From positions 229,954 to 293,953 of the forward strand of contig JACTAT010000046.1 of the NCBI GenBank assembly GCA_014526335.1: DNA of 64,000 nt, given 5' to 3'. Positions 11,358-22,600 of this stretch are shown here, in pieces (the stretch's first letter is position 1; the number at the start of each line of letters is the position of its first letter). Below the pieces are notes generated by a model. That model searched no databases and had not been told where the DNA came from. It saw nothing but the letters and a program-made list of their open reading frames with translations. The DNA is from Chrysaora quinquecirrha (Eukaryota; Cnidaria; Scyphozoa; Semaeostomeae; Pelagiidae). Made by a program: the position numbers and the translations under genes.

Positions 11358-12431
11358 CTTGGAGCAGAAGTATATAGAAATCAAAATTGCAGAGTGGGAC
11401 AGTCGAGTGATAATTATTGTTGTAGTTACTCGGAACTTTATAGCCAGTCGAGTTTACTTAACTGTTCCAATATCCTTTAGAACATACAGTATAATCTATG
11501 AATTTGATTTGCGTAAAGTAAATGCGCTACAGCTGGTTAGCTGATGTATGGTTATACAGTGCATTTTGCCTTTTTCCATTTGCCATACGTAAGCAAAAAC
11601 TTCGCAACAAGAATAGATAGTTTACTTGACTGATAAATCGACTGTTTCAATATCAATTTAGCTATTTAAGCATTGCTATACCATTTTGATTCTATGCCTT
11701 CTCATGTTAGTATAGGTGGGTTAAAATAAAAAGAAAAATATCCAAATATACAGAAGACTTAGAAACTTTACTTGACTTTCCGAATTTCCTCAAAAAAAAA
11801 ACCTGGCCTCAAACAACATCTCCTTCGAATGAATTCCTCACCTCACATATGACTGTCAATAAACGCATCACTTATAGGGGGAGGGGTACATGACTAATTC
11901 AAATAGCCATTGCAAATAGCAACCACACAATAATGGGACAACAAGAAAACGGCAGAAAATTGTTCGACATCGACTTTCAAATTTTCCAAAAGGTTGTTTG
12001 AAACGTTTGAAATCGGAACTGTCGAGTTTTGGGTAGGGAAGAATCAGAAAACGAAAAGGTTACAACCTAACCCATTTTTCATTGCCCTTTCCAACTAATT
12101 CGACCATGAAGATTCCTTATCCGAGATGGACCATTTGCAATTTTGACCAGAAATTGACTTCTGATGACGTTATCAAGTGCAGTATTTTTGCATAAAACCG
12201 CTTATATTTTACTAGAATCAACGAAAATTCCCGTAAAATGTATGCTTTCGGATAGAACTCGGCGAATTCTTTCGATTGATGTATATTCAAGCTATTTTCG
12301 CCGAGATCAGCAGCTTTAGCGATGACGTCATCAACGAGTAAAACTTCGTGGAGAGCCAAGTAATGACCAAACTAGTATTTCGATCAAATGAGACCAATGT
12401 TACCGGGTTATCTAAAATTCGCTTTAAATTG

Positions 12432-15400
12432 TTATTTCAAAGTATCTTCACTAAAATCTTGCTTCCATAAGAACTCAGGTGCATATTCTTGATCTGCATG
12501 ACAGTTTTTTGCACAGGTGTACACAACAAGCGTTCCCCAGTCTATACTTTGGTGCAAACTGTCAACATTTAGGTGGTTGAGAAGCTGTGGAAGGATCTGA
12601 AAAACAAACGAAGTAGCTATCAGCCATCAGGCATATACAAATCTAAAGCTGGCCGCAAGCATTGCCAACATGTTGGCCCACATCGCCAGCAACAACTGTT
12701 GGCCAACATGTTGGCACGGTTTGCTACAGATGTTGGCCTAATAAACAACATTTTATCAACGAATGGCCAACATTTTTTAACATGTTTGAAAATGTTGGCC
12801 AACATTTTCTTCGATTTTATCAAAATTGATGTGCTGGTACGGTTTGTTTTGTCTCGCCAACATGTTGGCACAACATGATAACTTTCGGTTGTTATTGCAC
12901 CTTGGTTAAATCTAGTTTCACAACAAATTAAAGAAAGTTTAGAGGAATTCTGATCAAAGTTCTACAATTCCTAGCAAATTTTAACTTGTCTCACCAAAAA
13001 AGTACCAAATATAAAAAAATATATTTCTTCGATGAAGGACTTATTCATGCTGGCAGTTTCAGAAGCAAATTTCAAAGAAGGTGAAATACATTATCTCACC
13101 TGGAATTCAAAAACCCTTTTAGATCCACAAGAGCAGTTTGGTATTTCAGAATCTTTCGGAATATGCTCACGGGAAACCCACAGTGGTTGTCCATTGTAAG
13201 AGTATCGTAATACCTAGAAAGATTGAACGTATCATTTTGAGGAGAAACGAACGTTTCAGGAGACAACAACCAGCATTTGAGCCTTAGGTCCTAGCCAAAC
13301 GATCAAACATTGTTTGTCAAACATTTGAGATTTGCTCTACAAGAAATGTTTATCCGTTTGGCTACGTCATAAAACATTGAGCAATGTTTTCTAAAAAAAT
13401 TCAAAACATTTTCTACTTGTTAAAAGCAAAAAATGTTTGAAAAGAAATGTTTATAATGTGGCCAAACGGTAAAAAAATTGTATAAGAAGCAAAACTTAAC
13501 AAACAATGTTTGATCGTTTGGCAAGAGATTTAGAATGATACTTGTAATGTTTCCGATTAGGGAACATAATTGGGAGGAGAGAGCGACAAAGAATACTCAG
13601 TACATATATTAGTTACTTTGCCGAACCCACGTCGTAAGAGTCCGAAACGTTAAAAATTAAATTTAGACAAATAGGGTCTATCTTGGGTCATGGTCATGTT
13701 CGGTGTTCTACTCGCAATGTAAGATCATAAAGACTATTATCTGTTAGGCAGTATCAGTTGAAAACTTTCCACAATCTTGCAAGACCACATTCTGTCAATT
13801 CTAGAATCACGAGTTATGGACTTTTGTTTGTGTTGATGCCATTTGACGTTTGTTCTAGTATAGCTACAAACAGGCATAAATAGGGTCTATCTTGGGTCAT
13901 ATTCTATTCACACTGTAAGATCATTAAGACTATTATCTGTTAGGCAGTATCAGTTGAAAACTTTCTACAATCTTGCAAGACCACATTTTGTCAATTCTAG
14001 AATCACAAGTGGTGGAGTTTTGTTTGTGTTGATTAGACTTACTATTTGTGCTTGTATCAATTGTGAAATAGGGATTAATAGGGTCTATCTTGGGACATGT
14101 TCTACTCGCGTTGTAGAAGCTTTGAGGATAAGATTTCACGTAGTTTTAGCCTAAAACTTCCCACAATCTCCTCCAGAAGATTTCAACTCTTCACTTACTT
14201 TGGACGATCGCGTTTGTCAACTAAAGAATGACGAGTGACGGAGCTTTGTTTGTTTTGGTGCCGCTGAACGTTAGTGCTTCATTGCTACAAAATGGGGATG
14301 AGGGTCTATGTTGGGTCAAAAAATTGAAAACATCATTGTGGATTTCTAATCTTATTCCAATTTTTCAGTAATATTTTGGAAAAAATTACGAATGCCATTA
14401 ACAAAATGTTGGGTCATGTTCTACTCGCACTGCAGGAGCAAAAAGTTTATTATCTGTCGGGCAGAATCAATGCAAAACTTTCTAGAAGCACATCCAAAGG
14501 ATTCCAACTCTTCACCGATTCACATATGTCGATTCCAAAATCTTGAGTGATGGACTTTTGTTTGTGTTGGTCACATTAAGCGTTTATCGTTGTATCACTA
14601 TCAAATCTAGACAAATAGGGTCTATCTTTGATCATGTTCCACTTGCCTTGTAAATGCATGAAAATTATTATCTTTCTGGTCAAAAACTTCCACAATCACC
14701 TCCAAAAGATTCCAACTCTTCACTGATTTTGCAAGACCACATTTGTCCACTCCAGAATCACGAGTACTGAAGTTTTGTTTGTGTTGGTAACATTTAGCGT
14801 TTGTGCTTATAGGCCTGTTAAATGGGGATAAATAGGGTATATGTTGGTTGATGTTCTACTTGCATTGTCAGAGCATTAAAGTTATTATCTTTTAGGCAGC
14901 ATTACTCCAAAAAACCTTCAAGAATTACATCCACCAAAAGACTGCAACTCTTCACTGATTTTGCAAGATCGGATTTGTCAATTCCAGAATCTTGAGTGAT
15001 GGAATTTTGCTTGTGCTGATGCCATTTGACGTTTGTGCCTTTATTGTGTTAAAATAGGGATAAATAAGGTCGATCTTGGGTCATGTACTACTCGGACTGT
15101 AAGGGCAGAAAGATTATCATCTGTCAGGCAGTATCAGCTCACAACTTTTCATAACCTCCACTGATTTTGATTCTTAACAGATTTTGCAAGATTATATTTG
15201 TAGGTTCTGAAGCGTTGTTGAGTAATCCAGCTGACTCGTGGTGTCAGGAGCTCAGTGTGGCCAAGGTTAGAGCCCAGCCACGGTAGCGTCACAGCCAGGA
15301 TTGAGGTCTCGATTAGTTAACCTACTACTGAAATCCTAGTGACTGGCGCTAAAACACCATTTCATCTTTGTGACTGAATTTTGCTTGCGTTGATGCCATC

Positions 15401-18400
15401 CGTTTTGCAATTGCATCATCATTAAATGGGGTTAACTAGCGTCTTCTTTGGTCATGTCATCTTCTACTCGCATTGTACGAGCAAGAACATCATCATCTTT
15501 CAAACAGTATCAGTCCAAAACTGTCCACAACGATTTCTAAAGGAATTCTGATTCTTTACTGGTTTTGCCAGGTCTTATTTGTCAATTCCCGAGTAGTCGA
15601 GTGTTGTTTATATTGATGCGATTTTGCACTTGTATGTAGCAAAGCAGATATAAAATTTTGGTGCTTCTGTTGTGCTGAAATAGTTAGCTGTACAGGTACG
15701 AAATGGACATATATAGGGTCGATCATGGGTTAGGTTCTACTCGCATTGCAGGAGCATTAATTTTCTCATCTTCAGGCAGTATCAGTCGAAAACGTTCCAC
15801 AATTTCTTGCAAAAGATTCCAACGCTTCACTGATTTTGCATTTCAAGGATCACAAGTTATGGATTCCTTTTTGTGCTGAACCGTATTACGTTTGTTCTTG
15901 TATCATCGTCAAATCTGAACAAATGAGTCAATCTTGCGTCATGTTAAACTCGCATTTATATTGCCTAAAGATTAACATCTTTCAGGCGGTATCGGTCCTT
16001 CTTATATGCAGATATTCTTACACCTAGCTCTTGCTATACTTAGCCTCTCTTCTACATAACTCCCCATTAACATGAAGCGTTTCTTATACATAGCTCTTTT
16101 TATAATATTATTCAATATGTTTATCAATATCGTTGTTAAATAGTGCTCAACATGAGGAGCTTTTAGCTCTTCTTATATGTAGCTCTTCTTATATGTAGCT
16201 CTTTTTATATGCAGCTCTTTTTATACTTAGCTCTTCTTATATGTAGCTCTTTTTATATGCAGCTCTTTTTATATGCAGCTCCTTTTATACTTAGCTCTTC
16301 TTGTAAGTAACCCTTCTTATAAGTGGCTTTTCTCATGAGTAGCTCTTCTTACATGTAGCTCTTCTCGTGTAGCTCTTCTTTTACGTAGCTCTTCTTATAA
16401 ATAGTTCTTCTTATAGGTAGCTCTTCTTATATGTAGCTCTTCTAATACGTAGTTCTTCTTATGTAGCTCTTCTTTCACGTAGCTCTTCTTATAAATAGCT
16501 CTTCTTACAAGTAGCTCTTCTTATACGTGGATCTTTTTATACTTAGTTCTTCTTGTAAGTAGCCCTTCTTATAAGAAGCTTTTCTCATGATTTGCTCTTC
16601 TTATACGTAGCTCTTCTTATGTAGCTCTTCTTATACGTAGCTCTTCTTATGTAGCTCTTCTTTTACGTAGCTCTTCTTATGTAGCTCTTCTTTTACGTAG
16701 CTCTTCTTATACGTAGCTCTTCTTATACATAGATATTCTTATACCTACCTCTTCTTATAAGTAGTTTTTCTTATCAGTAGCTCTTCTTATACTTAGCTTG
16801 TTTCATAAGTAGCTGTTCTTACATAAAGCCCTTTCTTCATGAACCTATTTTTACAAGTGGCTCTTCTTATATATAGATCTACTACGGTGTAGTTTTAATT
16901 TGCTGATCGAAAGCATGCAACTTTGTACAACAAAAGAATTTTGTTAATGTGACATCCCAAGTGTTTCCACGTGTAGAGTTTAGCTTGTCAGTAGGATTGC
17001 AATAACTTCCCAACTGCAGCAAAAGTAAAGACCATTACTTTCTTAAGCTTCTTCATCTTGCAAAGGTTGCAAAAACTGGACAACAGATTTTAACCCCAAT
17101 GAACTGTAGATTTCAATTTTTACAGCTATGATGAAAAGGCTAAAGAAGCATCCCTATGGGAAATAGCAGATAGAACTTCATGGCATGCCTTGACATGACA
17201 AGGAGTGCAATTCGTTACTTCCCTGCAAGCTCATTTCTACAGAATGAATCAGATTCTTTGCTTAAGTCAGTCAGCAGCAGAAAGGTTACCAACAAAGAGC
17301 CTATTGCAATATGCCAGATACGGTGTCACATAATTTCAAGGCAAATCTATTTTGTGCATAAGAGAATTACAGGACTCCCAAGAGCTTGATCGCTGTCAAT
17401 GGCTGCACTTCTTGGTACTCTATGAGCTTGTTTATTTCACTAAAAGCAACCTATGTTGCAAATATCTCAGTCATAATGGAAAAATATGAGATTCTAAAAC
17501 ATTACCTGGTCAGGTTCCTTGGCTATGGTTTTTTGAATTTTGAAACTGTTTATCTTCTGTCTCTTTAAGCTCATTGAATATTGCATTTTGATTATCATGA
17601 AGGTCACCTTCGTCAGTAAGTAATCTTGTTAGCTGATTCTGTTTTGCATCATCAGCTTCTGCCTCTACCGTTTCTTTACTAGTGGACTTTGAATGCAAGG
17701 GCTCAGGCTCCGTGACCAACTCAAACTCCGGAAAATTCCAGGACGATTTTGTTTGAAATTTTCTTTCTGAAAAGAAAACTGCAGCTCTACAAGTCTGATT
17801 CACAACAAAATTCACAATGCACTTCATTGCTATTTTAGTTTGACGGTATCTTAGTTGTGATGGCAACCTTGTAAATCATTAAATTCATTCACCTAATTTC
17901 ATTCATTCAGCAATCATTTTTGTAATATCAATGCCAGACTGACCTGTGGCTGGTTACTGTGGGTGGTCACTGCCAAAGGGTTTTCAGTTGTTCTTTAATG
18001 TCCCAATAACTTTGAGACAGGCCAACCATTGTTCGTAATCATCTGAGCCACATAGCACAAGCAAACAAGCAAGCATTAGCATATTAGAATATCAATAGTA
18101 GGTTTACTAATTGAGACCTCGACCCTGGCTGTGATGCTACCATGGCTGGGCTCAAACCCTGACCACACTAAGCTTCTGACACCACAAGTCAGCTGGATTA
18201 CACCACGTTGCCACAGCACTTTCATATGTGAACCTGCTGCTGACTACTGCTGATGTGAACCTGCAGTTAGTTTTTACAGGGTAATAGACATGATAATCAC
18301 CATCTATCATTGAAAGCCTTTGATATGTATCAGGGCAACATCCGTCTCCCCATCATCGGGTGACGAGAAATGTTGTTATTCTCTAATATATTGCCTTGGA

Positions 18401-19182
18401 CCAGTTAAAAGGCGTGGAAAGATAACCAGAGCCATGAGGAGGCTTGGTGTTTGGTGTTTTTGGCGCTCAACTTTTAGAATTTGTGGCACCAACAAGGTTT
18501 TTACACATTGTAATTTGCCTTCCTAGTCTTGATTATGAACCACAGACTTTAAGCATCAATTACACAAGTGCTAACAACCACACTAGGCTGCCCTCAAATG
18601 AAAGACAAAATATTAAGGGTAACTTAAGGGATATCCACCTTCTGGACTTTTCTTCAAAATTGCACACTCGGATTTGTGGCTCTCTTTCCAGCCATATGTC
18701 TGGTGAGTTTTGCTGCAGTATGAGATGGTTTTGCAGGCAGAACACTTCATATTTGATGGGTGTCCACATATTTCACAAAAATTACCCCACTTGTCATGTA
18801 GCAAGTTCACTGCTTTTTGGATGTCAGTTACTCTCATGTTTTCTGGTGCAGGATCATCATCAAAGAACTGGTTTTTTCTTGGAAGTTGACTTCTGAATAC
18901 TTTAAATGGTGTGTTGTCATTCTTTTTGAAACAATCTGAATTACTGCAACAAAACACATATAAAGTTCTATGAAAACACTCTGCTTGCTCATCTCTTGGT
19001 GCATAAATCTGAACAAGGAACTTCATCAAATTCCCACATACAGAGCATTCCAGATCAGACAACATTGGTATGCCTGTCTGGCTTAGCCAAGCTGGTTTCC
19101 CACCAACTTTACTCGGAAAGAAAATGCTGGCAAGTTTGTGGCTTTCAACTTCTTCTACAAAGCCAAGATCCATTTCTGCCAT
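12432..19182 (-). CDS. PDCD2: PDCD2 homologue, MYND zinc-finger protein (one frameshift)
   Basis: Four exons on the minus strand: 18639-19182, 17506-17766, 13100-13213 and 12432-12596. Exon 1 (181 codons) has FPSKVGGKPAWL, QLPRKN and a complete MYND finger (CEICG..KCSACKTISYCSKTHQ..HKSEC). Exon 2 has NFPEFELVTEPEP, matching the FPEFEI block of PDCD2. Exons 3 and 4 give LRYSYNGQPLWVS, IPNCSCGSKRVFEFQ, ILPQLLNHL, SIDWGTLVVYTC and EFLWKQDFSED, which is the PDCD2 C-terminal domain. Predicted length is about 360 residues, near the usual ~344. PDCD2 proteins act as chaperones for ribosomal protein uS5 in the 40S pathway (family knowledge). At about 17530-17545 an A-run puts the exon end out of frame; dropping one A restores KTIAKEPDQ before the donor and makes all phases agree. 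It is either a sequencing/assembly slip or a true null. Divergent from EAF. Confidence 0.88.
12640..12885. mobile_element. Palindromic MITE rich in CCAACATGTTGGC
   Basis: Contains several copies of the self-complementary word GCCAACATGTTGGC and its halves in both orientations, over about 240 bp, so it can fold into a long hairpin. It lies in PDCD2 intron 3, about 45 bp upstream (in transcription) of exon 4. The open frames here on both strands are composition artefacts. Confidence 0.6.
13295..13525. mobile_element. MITE with 21-bp perfect terminal inverted repeats
   Basis: Left terminus CCAAACGATCAAACATTGTT and its exact reverse complement at the right end (AACAATGTTTGATCGTTTGG). Related copies are at 59170-59412 and, partial, near 29650. 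In PDCD2 intron 2. Confidence 0.75.
13640..16000. repeat. Diverged ~200-bp satellite, about ten units
   Basis: The marker AGGGTCTATCTTGGGTCATG recurs, with changes, near 13675, 13880, 14080, 14303, 14615, 14833, 15065, 15430, 15715 and 15925. Each unit also repeats TTATCTGTTAGGCAGTATCA and CGTTTGTGCTTGTAT-like words. Units vary between about 200 and 370 bp, the longest interrupted by a SINE at 15205-15390. The array fills most of PDCD2 intron 2. Short open frames in it are not genes. Confidence 0.8.
15205..15390 (+). mobile_element. tRNA-derived SINE (family B)
   Basis: Contains AATCCAGCTGACTCG, then GGTTAGAGCCCAGCCACGG (B-box-like), then GAGGTCTCGATTAGTTAACC and CTAGTGACTGGCGCTAAAAC. The same order is present at 53783-53960 and 27548-27709, and inverted at 18105-18215. 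Confidence 0.65.
16010..16885. repeat. Minisatellite, ~16-bp unit TAGCTCTTCTTATACG
   Basis: About 50 tandem variants of GTAGCTCTTCTTATAC with shorter units missing 3-5 bases. Adjacent to the 200-bp satellite in PDCD2 intron 2. On the PDCD2 sense strand the unit reads GTATAAGAAGAGCTAC, i.e. purine-rich GAAGAG words repeated many times. Confidence 0.9.
16886..17505. other. Intronic stretch, no gene recognised
   Basis: Lies between the minisatellite and PDCD2 exon 2. A weak open stretch on the plus strand at 17180-17389 (containing SSRKVTNKEPIAICQIRCHI) could be decayed transposon coding sequence, but I cannot assign it with confidence. Confidence 0.35.
18105..18215 (-). mobile_element. tRNA-derived SINE (family B), inverted copy
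   Basis: The reverse complement of the family-B order: TAATTGAGACCTCGACCCTG, GGCTGGGCTCAAACCCTGAC (B-box complement) and AGCTGGATTACACCACG. In PDCD2 intron 1. Confidence 0.65.
18330..18600 (-). mobile_element. tRNA-derived SINE (family C), likely copy
   Basis: The end TTATGAACCACAGACTTTAA..GTGCTAACAACCACACTAGG resembles the inverted family-C head also seen at 57080-57160 and, forward, at 20157. It lies in PDCD2 intron 1 just downstream of exon 1. Confidence 0.4.
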
Positions 19183-19686
19183 ATTGTAAAATTGCTCCTT
19201 TCAAAACCGTCAGATTCAACGATTTCTTAAGTGATTCTGTAGTTAAACTTGACTGTAGAATTGAATGAAAGATTTAGGCCCTATCACAATCAGCATGATC
19301 AGGATGATGGAAATCTCTGAGTCTCCTCATGCAACTTCTTTCTCAGAGCAGAAGTGTTTTTCTCCATGTAAAGATGGCTTCACTTTTAAGTTTGAGTAAA
19401 ACAAAACAAATAATCTATAGTTTCTGGTCTTCAAAGCACAGAAATGTGAAGATGATGGACCATAATACGATTTGACTTAGGCCATTGGCACTCTTTCTCC
19501 AGTTAACACGTGTTTCATGGTTTGACGAGAGCCGTCGGACAGAAACATGCGACCGAGAAACGAAAACTAACGAGGAAACGAGAAACGAAGAATTTCGGAG
19601 CTATTAAGCATGCGTAGTGGTGTCTTGTTTTATCGACCGTGAACAAAAACAGCGAAGCGATATCATGAACGAAATGAAAGACAGAC
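19183..19686. promoter_or_regulatory. Shared divergent promoter region, PDCD2 / EAF
   Basis: 504 bp separate the two start codons, which face away from each other, so this stretch must hold at least one promoter and probably both. I see no TATA box. Visible candidate sites are an E-box CACGTG at 19507-19512 and two GAAANNGAAA words of interferon-response type, GAAACGAAAACT at 19557 and GAAACGAGAAACG at 19575. These short motifs are suggestive only. Confidence 0.5.
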
Positions 19687-22600
19687 ATGGCTGAACCTCA
19701 TCATGGACTTATAGACGGTCAAGAATACAACTTAAAGATTGGCTCTAGTTTTCGGCAAAAGCAGAAAGATAATTTTTATCATACTGTTCGATGTAAGTGC
19801 AAATAGTTTAGACTACATCTTTTTTCATTAGTAGGCCAACGTCAAGTCAAGAAGCGTTCAACTTTTTTTTAGGCCTAGACCTAGGCCCTCCTTGAGGCTT
19901 GAAGCTTGCAAGCTTTTCATCACTCTTTCAATCAAAAGCGGATGGCCCACAGATATTTGACACCGACAGTCATACTTGCATATTCAATAGCTTGTCTCTA
20001 TTAACAATGTACACAGTTTCCAATCTTGCACCAAAAACGTTTTTAAACTGAACGAAAAGTTAGGCATGTTAGGGTATCACCCATAATTTCTGCAATCTTC
20101 CTTTTCTTGAAGGCTTCCACTTTTTCTTGGGATCGTCCAATGAAAGCAACTACGACAGAGGGCAGCATAGTGTAGCGGTTAGCACTTGCACCATTTGTGC
20201 TTAAGATTTGTTCAAATCCAGGCTAGGGAGAACAAATTATAAGGAGTAAAAACTTTTCTCTCTGTGACCTGGATCATCACATCAAATGGCAGGCCTGTCT
20301 CAAAATTAATTCAGATGTTAAAGAACCACTGAGTTTATAAAGAACCCTCTGGCTGCAACCAACCTTAGTGCAAGTGAGGAGGTGGACCTGGCAATGATTT
20401 TCTAAAAATGACTGCTGAGTAAATGAGACTTCAAAATTAGCCACACCAGCCAGCAGTAGAAATGGAATGTTGCCCATATTGGAAAACAAACAAACAAACA
20501 AACATGGGCTTCTACGTACACAAACAATCATCCAACGCTGGCCAGTCAGCTGCTGAGCTTTCCTCGATCATGAGGTGTGGTCACATTGAGAGCAAGAACT
20601 GGGGATGCACTGCTTAGATTGGCTCTAACCAACTGTTTTCAGAAGACGATACCAAAAAATACGTTTCTGCATCTACCAAAAATTGAAGGCGTCTGCTGAA
20701 AATAAAATGTGACCAAAAAATACACCTCAAGCAAATCTTTATCAAAAGATTTATATCAATATTTTTTTTTGATAACTTAAACACAATAAGTCTTGTACTT
20801 AAAGTAGTTACACAGCATGAATTTCTTATTCTAGATGATTTCAAGCCAGCTTCAGTAGACTCAAGCAAATCTTCTCAGCTTACTGTCGGAGAAAACAATG
20901 ACATCTCAGTGACAGTCCCACATGTGCAGGTACATTTGCCAGGTTCCTTACAGGATCTCCAGAATTGGTTTTTGACAATGTCAAACTTAATTTTGGATTG
21001 TACGCAAAGCTTTTAAACTTAGCTTGCTACTGCAGATACTGATGCAAAGTATAGGTTTCAGCAATGAAAATTTTTTATGCAATCTAGTCAAAAATGACAA
21101 AAACAGTGAGAGAAATACTATTCTCAATGAAATTGAATGATTCACAAGGAACAAACAATTTCTGATGGTAAAAAACTCTAATGACGTTAATTATTAGCAA
21201 ATGCCAAAAATCAAAGGAAATATTCAAATCCACTGGCATTCATTTCGTTGAAAGCGGGCCCCAAAAGCAGTATGCAAAATAATAACAGTTATGAAAAATA
21301 AGTATAAAGGGGTGCAAGAACGAGAATTTTGGGTCTCTTGGACTAATACTTCTTTTCAACTAAGAGCCTCGTTTTCAAGTTTTGTGAAAATTTGTTCGTA
21401 CGAAAATTTTGACCCCAGATTCGAATTCAGCACCTTCATTTTGGTGTTGACGCAAATTTGTATGCTTCTAGTCCTTACGATGTTGATTTTATAGCGACGT
21501 CAACACTAAAACGAAGGTGCTGAATTCGAATCTGACATCGAAATGCTTCTGTGACACAATTTTAAATTTTTTTGAAAACGAGGCACTTAGTTGAAAAGTT
21601 GTATACACATGGTTGACTCATATTCACACTGGATAGCTGCATCGGTAAAGCATTTCAATATATTTGCTGAAATCTTTTGACTGCTTTTTTGTCATGTTTG
21701 TTTTATTGTTCTTAGGAATCAGAAAGCACTGTTTTCAAAGGGTCAAAAAGACCTTGTACAAAAGAATGTATTCTGATTATTGACAAAAGCACTGGTGTAA
21801 GTAATATGCAAATAATATACAGTTAGAACCAGATTGTTTTAAGTCTGGAACTCAGGGGCGGACTGGCAGGGATGCTAGGTTGCGATCGCAACCCGGGCCT
21901 TCTTGCTACCGGGCCCTTAATTGTAAATTACAACAAATTAACTTTTCATCATTCATACGAATTATTATTGCTAGAGATTACAGTTAATAGAAATCAAGAT
22001 GAGATTTTGAACGCAAATCTTTTGCATCAGCCTTTGGGGGGCGTATTGCAGGTTTGCGGCTTCACGGCTTTGACCCCTATCCAGCGTGCGGCTTACATTA
22101 AGTAGGGGGTCAGCGGTTTATGACACAGAGATTTTGCAACTCAGATCGGGAAATGTAATATCTATAGAAATTTTTATAATTGCGATAACCAGCGAAAACA
22201 TTATTGGGCATTCTTAAAAGCTTTTTAGTCTGGCACTCCTCAGAGTATGAACGTCAGAAACAGGCCAAAAACTCTTAGACTAAAGGGGAACTTCTACCCA
22301 GATGCGGATCGAAATGCACCAATCAGAAAGAAGAGCTAAATTGGCATTGTATTTTAAACATCAATCAGCTTTAGGCGGGAAGAACAATGAAAATAAATTG
22401 AAGAGTCCAAGTGAGAAAGCGCACTCTTTCTGTCTACACAGAACCAGCTTTTTGGTTTGATGTGGAAAGATTCCAAATGCTGAGATGAAACGAGGATCTA
22501 GCGCTGCCAATTATTCAAAAACAATCCTCGTTGTAATTTTCCGCGCACTCTGGGTGATCTAATAAATGTTGTCCTATGGCAGAATCATGTTTGAGGGTGG

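Noticed and set aside
12573..12878. 101-codon plus and 83-codon minus frames
   Set aside because: Both come from the palindromic GCCAACATGTTGGC element; the start of the stretch overlaps PDCD2 exon 4 on the other strand.
17180..17568. Helitron-like or other transposase coding remnant
   Set aside because: The similarity of SSRKVTNKEPIAI to transposon proteins is too weak and the frame is short and broken.
20157..20250. tRNA gene
   Set aside because: A and B boxes are present but acceptor and anticodon arms do not pair properly, and related copies occur elsewhere; it is a SINE head.
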